From Planctomycetaceae bacterium (GTDB lineage: Bacteria; Planctomycetota; Planctomycetia; Pirellulales; Pirellulaceae): DNA of 14,630 nucleotides. Below the pieces are notes generated by a model that worked only from the letters and a program-made list of their open reading frames with translations, was not told the origin of the DNA and made no database searches. This document shows, piece after piece, positions 8,501-14,090 of the stretch. Position numbers and translations under genes: made by a program. The stretch lies in assembly GCA_018658605.1 (NCBI GenBank), contig JABHUV010000028.1, positions 1 to 14,630 of the forward strand, read 5' to 3'. The first letter of the stretch is position 1; every line of letters starts with the position of its first letter.

Positions 8501-10454
8501 TCGAAACCAAATCCCGCGTGTTACCCGCTACATCTGTAGCACGAACGGTAAAACTATTGACACCTAACTGGTTAGCTGTGGGCCGCCATGTGAACTGCCC
8601 CGTGGCGGCATCGATGCTCATTCCATTTACTGCGGCGGCCAGCGAATAACTAAACCCAGTGCTACCTTCTTCAGTATTATCGACATCGAATGAAAAATTG
8701 GTGGCTAAAGGCAGATCCGCTGGAAATGCAGATTCAAACACACCGACGGCGGAATCGATCGTAATGTCCAGAGCAGCTGAAGCGAAACTCTCAACACCTT
8801 CGGATATTTGAGTCGCGGTTATTGAGGTTAGACCATCGGTCAGCACTAGGTTACCAGCGGTAGTGACATTGACCGAGTTCCCCGTGGCCACCGCTGATGC
8901 GATTTCCTGAGTACCCGCAAATAAGCGAACCAAAGCACCATCTTCGACACCTGTCACATCAAATGACAGAACTGTTGCTGTTGAACTATTATTGTTGGAG
9001 GTTAAATTATCGTCGTCGACAACACCTGAATCCGATGCGGCAACTAAATCAATCGAAACGGGAGGTTCCACCACTCGGTTAATGAAGTTTTGATCGGCCA
9101 GAGTCTGTCCGACAGCGAGGTCAAAGGAAATCGCTGCATTTGCCGCTGGTGTTGTCTGTTTAAAGGAAGCAGAAACAATCTGTTTTAGCTGATGTGACCC
9201 ATTTGGTAGATGGAATAAATACGTCCCATCGGCAGCAGTTAGTACTGAAAACTCATCAGCATCCAAAACATCATCACCATCGGTATCACTGTAAACCGCA
9301 ACACCTGGCAAAGCCTGTTCGCCAGCATCGAATATTCCGTTTAAGCCTTCATCAACAAAGACTCGCCCACTGACCACACCATCGCCAAATGCCTCACTAA
9401 TAACAACTAATTGGTTTCCAGTCGCAAGGGGCAAATCCGTGAACGCACCCCCTAAATTCTGACGATCGATTGCTGCAATCGCGTCCGGCACCGACATATC
9501 AAGTACTTGAGCAAACACTGTGAAACCACCGTTTTGGGTATCCAAGTTGCTCGCGTTATCAACTAGGTTTACGAACCATTGGCTCGTTGCACTATCTGGA
9601 TCTCCGCCGAGCTTTGCCATTGCAACGGTTCCCCGAGTATTGGAAACATTGAATTCATTAACCACAGCCGCGTCTGTCGGAATCGAAGTTAAGTCATTCA
9701 CACTATTTAAGGTTGTACTGGGAGTGGCAAAGCCACCACCTTGCACAATAAAGCTTGGAATCGAACGATGAATAATAGAGCTGTTGTAGTCACCGTCGGA
9801 AACGTAACTTAAGAAGTTCGTTACTGAATTAGGAGCAGCGTTGGGCAACATTTCCAACAGCATCGTTCCTTGGGCCGTGTCTAAGCCCACAATTGCAGCG
9901 GAACCAAAATCCAACACGATACGATCGTTATCGTGGATCTCATAGCCTTCATAGGAATGCACGGGTGTGCCATTGACGTACATCCGCACAGTATTGGTAG
10001 CATCCGTAATATTCCCTAGCAACTCGGTTTCACTAAACGTTGCGGACGTGTTATTACCTGCGTCACCCGCATTGTTGCGCCACGTTGAAAACAAATCGTC
10101 CAGTGTTGCATAGGAAGTGGGAGTATCGATCACCGTGTCATTATCGATATCCGCGGGTGAAATACTAATCGTTGATCCCGCCGCCGACGTATGGACGAAG
10201 GCTGTATTAGTACCACCGGTTACACCTAGATTTGCTGGTAAATCAACCACGCCTCCGTTGACATACATAAATACTTCCGCAGAAATAGTATCGCCCAAAT
10301 CGTGGGAGGGTCCAGAACCATGGGGAGTGTCCGTAACCCCATAAAGCATCTGTCGTGCTTCGAGGTTTTCTACGCTTAGCGCAGCGAGGAAGTTGCTACG
10401 ACGACGCTTGTTTATTCGGCTGAGTATGTTATTGCGGAAATTCATAGAAGCCAT
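5553..10454 (-). CDS. Giant surface protein: cyclophilin-like domain, Ig/cadherin-like repeats, C-terminal thioredoxin-like domain
   Basis: The numbering here counts residues from the farthest upstream start, a TTG at 10472 (1639 residues). ATGs at 10454 and 10445 are more likely starts, and the choice is open. The N-terminus has an Arg-rich stretch and LEARQML (37-43), a variant of the LEPR-XLL motif of planctomycete surface proteins. Domains in order: about 65-187, a leader region with two VNG...-type strands; about 188-358, cyclophilin-type prolyl isomerase (HRSIPSFIVQGGG at 235-247, SQWFVN at 297-302, FTVF at 317-320); 366-435, SdrD B-like; 580-662, putative Ig/cadherin-like; 668-815, cohesin-like segment (weak); 823-1204, four tandem Ig/cadherin-like repeats of about 95 residues; 1208-1318, second SdrD B-like; about 1434-1590, thioredoxin-like with CNYC at 1478-1481. 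An Ala/Glu-rich tail ends in HDLALSSWF. Catalysis by either enzyme-like domain is inferred. The cell-surface location follows from the architecture. Confidence 0.92.
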   Translation of the reverse strand: MASMNFRNNILSRINKRRRSNFLAALSVENLEARQMLYGVTDTPHGSGPSHDLGDTISAEVFMYVNGGVVDLPANLGVTGGTNTAFVHTSAAGSTISISPADIDNDTVIDTPTSYATLDDLFSTWRNNAGDAGNNTSATFSETELLGNITDATNTVRMYVNGTPVHSYEGYEIHDNDRIVLDFGSAAIVGLDTAQGTMLLEMLPNAAPNSVTNFLSYVSDGDYNSSIIHRSIPSFIVQGGGFATPSTTLNSVNDLTSIPTDAAVVNEFNVSNTRGTVAMAKLGGDPDSATSQWFVNLVDNASNLDTQNGGFTVFAQVLDMSVPDAIAAIDRQNLGGAFTDLPLATGNQLVVISEAFGDGVVSGRVFVDEGLNGIFDAGEQALPGVAVYSDTDGDDVLDADEFSVLTAADGTYLFHLPNGSHQLKQIVSASFKQTTPAANAAISFDLAVGQTLADQNFINRVVEPPVSIDLVAASDSGVVDDDNLTSNNNSSTATVLSFDVTGVEDGALVRLFAGTQEIASAVATGNSVNVTTAGNLVLTDGLTSITATQISEGVESFASAALDITIDSAVGVFESAFPADLPLATNFSFDVDNTEEGSTGFSYSLAAAVNGMSIDAATGQFTWRPTANQLGVNSFTVRATDVAGNTRDLVSSMAVTGEASVQYSVEATDLQGNPITELTVGDSFVLRLLTADVRATPRGVFSGYADIVWQDELVTAVGPFTYGTQYPNVHTGDFSNANLIDEAGATAGFTELGGGQFLVFSLPMTANNAGTLTLSADPADNSPHTDTLLFGVNESINSELIIYDSLQLPINLGFSPGDDIFNFDEDSTNISLNVLTNDGDTDPPTLVISDVSVPSQGGTVTIATDGKSLIYSPAADFFGEEVFTYSAGNDTGAASATVTIQVFPVQDLPTANDDVITTVTEDSSNVALDLLANDTIAPDANETLSIVFITQGTEGGTVALSENGDFVLYTPGTNFDGTDTFTYTIRDNNGGEDTATVTVNLQPASDVPTAGDDAFPVDEDVVDFPLDVLDNDSSNAVGGGDVTVVAVGTPDQGGVLSIGADGLNVLYSPAPDFFGTETFSYTINDEDGLSDQATVTVTVGNIADSPQANDDAFTVVVDSPGDELDVLANDTHLPDPAELLTITSVTTSSEGGIINIINSGSSLTYAPPSGFTGQDTFSYTITDEGGLTDDAVVTISIFDYIPGGLAGLVYIDADGDGVQDANELVLGGIRIHLTGTTSGGESIDLEMLTSEQGLYEFADLQPGSYTVTQTQPSFLVDGGFQGAAPDITFSSNSYSVELAGGQEITDGDFTEKGREASTLTLFDFFNRPAPPTLIGSFGDIVEEQWIAAHPAWVDFQDTSVTWDGGSHTMVVDVVRDDASTDYGVLSPEAGDGIRQVTDEADTAVIFVTGLPDTYGIESQAADDGGGGIPESEKVPDFNLEDVNTTSTLFGTNVSPRDYDGNVTAFYFGLATCNYCTAQFGHLNTMQNDFDTNDPNLGIEIVGINLAGRESGNSSITAGNDIPWLQDVDLDQNGEADAWEGWQAQLRDVIIVNAQNQEVSRINVTTNDLADPASYTLLRSMITDAIAAEPEAEAELAEAAVTAVQDIIDTIAAAQSAQPAETVTAHDLALSSWF
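6030..6041 (-). other. CNYC redox motif codons in the thioredoxin-like domain
   Basis: These codons (TGT AAT TAT TGT) encode Cys1478-Asn-Tyr-Cys1481. The motif follows a hydrophobic strand (VTAFYFGLAT) and precedes a helix (TAQFGHLNTMQNDF), as the CXXC does in thioredoxin-fold proteins. The strand before the usual cis-proline position reads QLRDVIIVNAQ, so Arg replaces Pro, a feature closer to peroxiredoxin-like sequences. Disulfide activity is an inference. Confidence 0.7.
6861..8006 (-). repeat. Four tandem Ig/cadherin-like repeats of about 95 residues
   Basis: Inside the giant gene, residues about 823-1204 form four units. Each follows the order N/GDD.F...ED.....LDVL.ND, then T...V....GG......G..L.Y.P...F.G...F.YT..D..G......V.V. 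This is the pattern of tandem-95 / cadherin-like (Big_9, VCBS-like) repeats. They usually bind calcium and build rigid extracellular stalks. The units are divergent at DNA level. Confidence 0.85.
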
Positions 10455-10472
10455 TTCACTTAAAAAAGACAA

Positions 10473-10777
10473 ACCAGCTACCCCCTATATATGGGTGCAG
10501 AATCATACATTTAATTTCGTCAAATCGTGTCGTTTTAGGATAATCACAGAATCAAAATCGTGCATTAAAAAGGCGCCGTTTTTTGCTCCATTAACAGTTG
10601 GTGCGATTTTTTCGGATTTAACGATTCTAAAGAGTCGCAAATAACTCCGATTGACACAATATCGAAGACATTTGGCACAAGGCATAGCCCACGTTAAAAG
10701 TTGCGAATTGTAACAATATATCGTTTATAGACAGTCAATTGCCCGATTATCACATGGGTATTAATTATCAGAATAAA
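10473..10777. other. Non-coding region upstream of the giant gene
   Basis: About 300 bases without a credible gene, between the stop of the cytochrome c'-like gene and the start of the giant gene, both on the minus strand. It is AT-rich. No good terminator follows the cytochrome gene and no promoter with two strong hexamers and correct spacing stands out; TTGACG at about 10520-10515 and a TATGAT a little downstream are too close together. GGGGG lies about 8 bases before the TTG at 10472, which could support that rare start. A 60-codon frame at 10503-10685 lacks any supporting signal. The length leaves room for a long leader or regulatory RNA, but no recognisable riboswitch is seen. Confidence 0.55.
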
Positions 10778-11740
10778 TTACGACCGATAAAGCTCGTGAC
10801 ATTCAGTACACGATTGAGTCATCACGCCCACGGCACTGGCTGCACGATTTGAGTCGTTAAGTTTGATCGCGTCTAGTAGGTCCAGAGCACCAGATTTCAT
10901 TGTGTTCGCATACCCTGCGTAATCTTCATCGTCACCATCTTCCATTTGCGGCCGAGTGAAAACATGTGATAATGCCGCGACAATTTCAGCCTCATGTAAG
11001 ATCGTCTCCTTATTAGATTCAAACTCTTGGGCACTCGAAGTCATGGGCGACAAACGCTCATCCACGGCAACTTCAAGCCGCTGCATCAGCGGAGCGCGAT
11101 CGACAACTCGCGCCCAACTGAAATCCTCGGCATTAGCTTTGGCGTCGACCGTTGCACCACCTAACAAATCCTGCAAATCAGCTTTTCGTAGCTTGGCTTC
11201 GTTGTAGGCTTGAGTACTACCAACCTTACAATTTCCGGCCGTGCGGGCAAACACATCACGAATCCCCGATGATTGAGTCTTCCAGCGGACGTCGCCGTCA
11301 AACTCAGCAATAATTCCAAACATCGCTGCCGCCACTGAGAATTGGTACCGAGCATTTTGATATCCACCACCAGAAAATTGCGACGGTTTATCAACTCCAG
11401 TATCAACCGCTAGCTTAATCGCCTTCACTTCATCTTCAATCGTCGGTGCTGAGATCAAAGCTGCCCACTTTCCCGTCATACCGCTACCCGTGGCTGAGTC
11501 GGAGCCTCCACCACCAGTATTATCGCCACCAGACTTCGGTGCGGTGTTAATTTGCCGAGCACCTGCTAGTTTTTCTAACGCCTTACTGAAGAAAATCGTC
11601 TTAATGCGACCCTCATCTTTAAACTCGGGAAATTTAACTCGCTTCGGATCCGACTTGCTCTGGCCAAGAACAAACATTATTGGGCAGACAATCAGCATCA
11701 GTCCAATCAGCAGAACGGGTTTTCGCATATTAGATTTCAT
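10778..11740 (-). CDS. Cytochrome c'-like exported heme protein
   Basis: A 320-residue protein with an N-terminal hydrophobic segment (about 8-26, LVLLIGLMLIV-type, ending VLGQ) that is a signal peptide or membrane anchor. A Gly/Ser/Asn/Thr-rich linker follows (65-90). The last line of the protein is CTECHELYRS, with CXXCH at 311-315 only five residues before the end. The C-terminal 110 or so residues are predicted helical (MTSSAQEFESNKETILHEAEI, LLDAIKLNDSNRAASAVGVM). A heme site at the end of a helical bundle is the hallmark of class II cytochromes c (cytochrome c' / c556). The first 200 residues match nothing I can name, and the protein is about twice the usual family length. A lone Cys171 is present. 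ATG at 11740 is chosen; a second ATG at 11728 would also keep the hydrophobic segment. The gene is divergent from the ApbE gene. Confidence 0.85.
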   Translation of the reverse strand: MKSNMRKPVLLIGLMLIVCPIMFVLGQSKSDPKRVKFPEFKDEGRIKTIFFSKALEKLAGARQINTAPKSGGDNTGGGGSDSATGSGMTGKWAALISAPTIEDEVKAIKLAVDTGVDKPSQFSGGGYQNARYQFSVAAAMFGIIAEFDGDVRWKTQSSGIRDVFARTAGNCKVGSTQAYNEAKLRKADLQDLLGGATVDAKANAEDFSWARVVDRAPLMQRLEVAVDERLSPMTSSAQEFESNKETILHEAEIVAALSHVFTRPQMEDGDDEDYAGYANTMKSGALDLLDAIKLNDSNRAASAVGVMTQSCTECHELYRS

Positions 11741-11914
11741 GATCTTGTGGCTTTCGAACCTAAAGAGGTCGCGTCGTGTCCAGAGTTCTCAGGCGATATT
11801 GTCACAGTACATTTATTAGTGACTCTTATTACTCTATATTATTATTCTCGGCAATCCAAAAGGCAACCGTTCGCTTGATGTAAAAAATCGACTAGTTGAA
11901 TTGTTATTCAAATA
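11741..11914. other. Divergent intergenic region between cytochrome c'-like and ApbE genes
   Basis: This gap of 174 bases must carry both promoters. Its middle (11805-11850) is very AT-rich. A 5-bp inverted pair GTCAC/GTGAC (11801-11805 and 11819-11823) surrounds a 13-base AT-rich spacer, possibly a regulator site, but it is too short to assert. No promoter with two good hexamers was found on either strand. Confidence 0.45.
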
Positions 11915-12928
11915 ATGCAAAACTCCTCCGACCCTGACGAACAAACGTATCTGCTCGACATTTCGCGGCGTGCTATGGCCTGTCAGTTTCAAATTCTGGT
12001 AAACGCCGATGAACAACACTCAGCCGCTGAAACAGCTGTCGAAGCACTCGACCTAGTCGAAGAATTAGAAGAACAACTGTCCATTTTTCGCAGCGAGTCA
12101 CAAATCACACGTGTTAATCAACTTGCGGCTGAAAAACCACAATCGGTATCCCCTGACGTATTTCAGTTATTATCCTTAGCTAAACAGATTTGGCAAGAAA
12201 CCGACGGCGCTTTTGATATCACCTCGACACCCCTATCGAAAGTCTGGGGATTTCACACTCGACAAAGCACTTTACCCCTGGCCGAGGATATTACCTCCGC
12301 CAAACAGAACCTCGGCTGTCAATTTCTGGAGCTAAAAAACAACGCCGTCTCATTCAATCATCCGCAGCTAGAAATTAACCTGGGTGGAATTGGCAAGGGT
12401 TACGCGTTGGACCGTTGCCGGCAACATTTTGCGAGCCAACAGATCGAAAACTATTTGTTGCATGCCGGACACAGTTCCATATTGGCGCACGGCAACCGCA
12501 AGAATTCGACAACGAAAAACAGAGGATGGCAAATCGCACTGCGTCATCCATTAATCCCTCAACGTCAACTCGCAAATATTTGGTTACAAAATCACGCAAT
12601 TGGAACTTCAGGAGATGCCAACCAATTTTTCTATCACCAAGGAAAACGCTACGGACACGTAATCGACCCTCGCAGCGGCTGGCCGGTGCAACAAACTCTG
12701 TCAGCAACCGTCATTTCTCATAGCGCCGCAGCAGCGGATGCACTAGCCACCGCTTTCTTTGTGATCGGACCTAAAAATGCAACACAATATTGCCAACATC
12801 ATCCAGGCACCTCCTTTATCATTGCCACACCCAGTGAACACAATCGGGTTATCGAGTTGCATATATTTGGGATCGAAAAAGAAGACTTGGAAGTTACCGC
12901 CAATAACGTCGAACTGATCGAGCACTAA
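11915..12928 (+). CDS. apbE: FAD:protein FMN transferase (ApbE family)
   Basis: ApbE enzymes use FAD and Mg2+ to attach FMN covalently to a Thr or Ser in target redox proteins such as NqrB/NqrC or RnfG. This 337-residue protein has the family's motifs in order: a SIFRSESQITRVN segment (56-68), ETDGAFDITSTPL (95-107), INLGGIGKGYALD (154-166), LLHAGHSSILAHG (181-193, in place of the common GGn/d.. loop), GTSGDANQFF (230-239), GHVIDPRSGWP (247-257) and the metal-site segment AAAADALAT (271-279, D275 and T279). Length is normal for the family. There is no lipoprotein or other signal peptide, unlike many ApbE proteins, so a cytoplasmic location or an unusual export route is possible. No ribosome binding site precedes the ATG. 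No flavinylation target is visible in the window. The stop overlaps the stop of the convergent neighbour by 4 bases. Confidence 0.94.
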   Translation: MQNSSDPDEQTYLLDISRRAMACQFQILVNADEQHSAAETAVEALDLVEELEEQLSIFRSESQITRVNQLAAEKPQSVSPDVFQLLSLAKQIWQETDGAFDITSTPLSKVWGFHTRQSTLPLAEDITSAKQNLGCQFLELKNNAVSFNHPQLEINLGGIGKGYALDRCRQHFASQQIENYLLHAGHSSILAHGNRKNSTTKNRGWQIALRHPLIPQRQLANIWLQNHAIGTSGDANQFFYHQGKRYGHVIDPRSGWPVQQTLSATVISHSAAAADALATAFFVIGPKNATQYCQHHPGTSFIIATPSEHNRVIELHIFGIEKEDLEVTANNVELIEH

Positions 12929-13977
12929 CGTAAATAAATTTTTACGTCGGTAGCAATCGACCTCTGCGAGGACTGCGATTGCAATGTTCCTGCTGGTAGC
13001 CCTTTGAGATTCTCAATTTGAGCAAACGCACCGCGTCGCAGTACCGAATCACCTCGATTTGCTAAGACGAGCCAAGTAAGTGGATTCATGCGTAAACTAG
13101 TAACTACTTGCTGCACCGTGTCTGATTCTAGTGAAATCAGACTTTGTGACATCCGCCGTAAACGAGCTCGTTGTTCCGTCGAGAGTGTGCTTTGCTCAAT
13201 TCCAGCTAGAAAGCCTATTAACGGCCTGCCAAACATCCGCAACTGTCGATCAGCAACTTGACGCTCGGAAAATGTCGGCGAATTCAATTGCTTAATTAAT
13301 GATCGTACCATAGCGTAATCATCCCCCCTTTGGTGCAAAGCAATTCGGCTAAGAGTTCTTAGGACTTCGTTAAAACGCAACTCTAAATCCAAACGTGGGC
13401 TCAGGCGTGCTAATACATCTGTGAGACACTGACGTTCTTTAACTGGCATCGCAAACATGGCTAACCATATTTGATCGGACTGGTAGGTCCGTGTTTGGTT
13501 GAGCCGAGTGATTTCAATTTCAAGCGGGTGAGCGTGATTTTGACGCATATTAACTCGATAGGAATCCTCCAAGTCATCTCTACTACCGAAACGTTGATAG
13601 TCGAATTGAAACACGCCATTCGTATCATACTGTAACTGCAGTGATTGTCGTGGCGACGTCAATTCGTACTTTAATGAAAACTCGCTACCGCGCGTACGCA
13701 CAACAGCATGCTCGTCAGCATCAAGCGTTGCGTGATGAAGCGACAGACTACGACTTTGCATCCGGCGAATATATCGGCTACCTATACGACCATTGATGAC
13801 ATCAAAAGAGATCCAACTCATCCGTACAATAAACGGCTCTAAAAACTCAACGTCCTTTACTGGTACTTGAGCCAGCGCAAAAGACGGAATTAGCATCATC
13901 AACAATAGCGAAAGAAAATTCCGCAAGCGGCATCTTGAAATCTGAATTCTTAGAAAGAACGCGTTACAGATAGGCAT
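12925..13977 (-). CDS. Secreted protein of unknown function with HEAT-like segment
   Basis: A 350-residue protein I cannot assign to a named family. A signal peptide spans about 1-36, with a basic start, a Leu/Met-rich core and SFALA before QVP. Residues about 45-180 look beta-rich, with repeated short strands such as SLKYELTSPRQSLQLQYDTN. The second half is helical. Residues 230-260 (QLNSPTFSERQVADRQLRMF...) match the pattern 'LgsP.faeRe.A...L..lG...l..L', widespread in planctomycete secreted proteins and related to HEAT repeats. A similar pattern, NPLTWLVLANRGDSVLRRGA, recurs at 298-317. This suggests a protein-binding scaffold, by inference only. AAGGAGG lies 6 bases before the ATG at 13977. 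The gene may be cotranscribed with the charged coiled-coil gene 113 bases upstream. Confidence 0.85.
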   Translation of the reverse strand: MPICNAFFLRIQISRCRLRNFLSLLLMMLIPSFALAQVPVKDVEFLEPFIVRMSWISFDVINGRIGSRYIRRMQSRSLSLHHATLDADEHAVVRTRGSEFSLKYELTSPRQSLQLQYDTNGVFQFDYQRFGSRDDLEDSYRVNMRQNHAHPLEIEITRLNQTRTYQSDQIWLAMFAMPVKERQCLTDVLARLSPRLDLELRFNEVLRTLSRIALHQRGDDYAMVRSLIKQLNSPTFSERQVADRQLRMFGRPLIGFLAGIEQSTLSTEQRARLRRMSQSLISLESDTVQQVVTSLRMNPLTWLVLANRGDSVLRRGAFAQIENLKGLPAGTLQSQSSQRSIATDVKIYLR

Positions 13978-13983
13978 TAACTG

Positions 13984-13990
13984 CCTCCTT
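13984..13990 (-). promoter_or_regulatory. Strong Shine-Dalgarno for the 12925-13977 gene
   Basis: AAGGAGG on the minus strand, 6 bases before the ATG at 13977, a full-strength match to the anti-Shine-Dalgarno. It settles the start codon. It stands out because most other starts in the window have weak or no such signal. Confidence 0.8.
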
Positions 13991-14090
13991 GCTTCGCCCC
14001 CTGTAGTTTTATTTCAAACTTCACAACAATAAGCAATCGCAAGTGTAAACAAATGCGTTTATTCACTAAATAGCGATTCCAACGATGTCT

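Noticed and set aside
10565..10584. AAAAAGGCGCCGTTTTTT as a possible terminator hairpin
   Set aside because: The palindrome is centred on GGCGCC with no loop, and a bulged base breaks the flanking A/T pairing, so it cannot form a stable terminator stem.
10503..10685. A 60-codon minus-strand frame in the gap upstream of the giant gene
   Set aside because: No ribosome binding site, no recognisable motif and unusual composition. It overlaps the likely leader region and looks like a chance frame in AT-rich DNA.
11801..11823. GTCAC ... GTGAC inverted pair between the divergent genes
   Set aside because: Five-base arms around 13 bases are expected by chance in such a region, and there is no regulator gene nearby to support an operator.
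12928..12947. Inverted repeat ACGTAAA / TTTACGT with a 6-base loop after the ApbE stop
   Set aside because: The stem is only 7 bp and mostly A/T, lies within the end of the convergent coding region and has no proper T tract; too weak to call a terminator.
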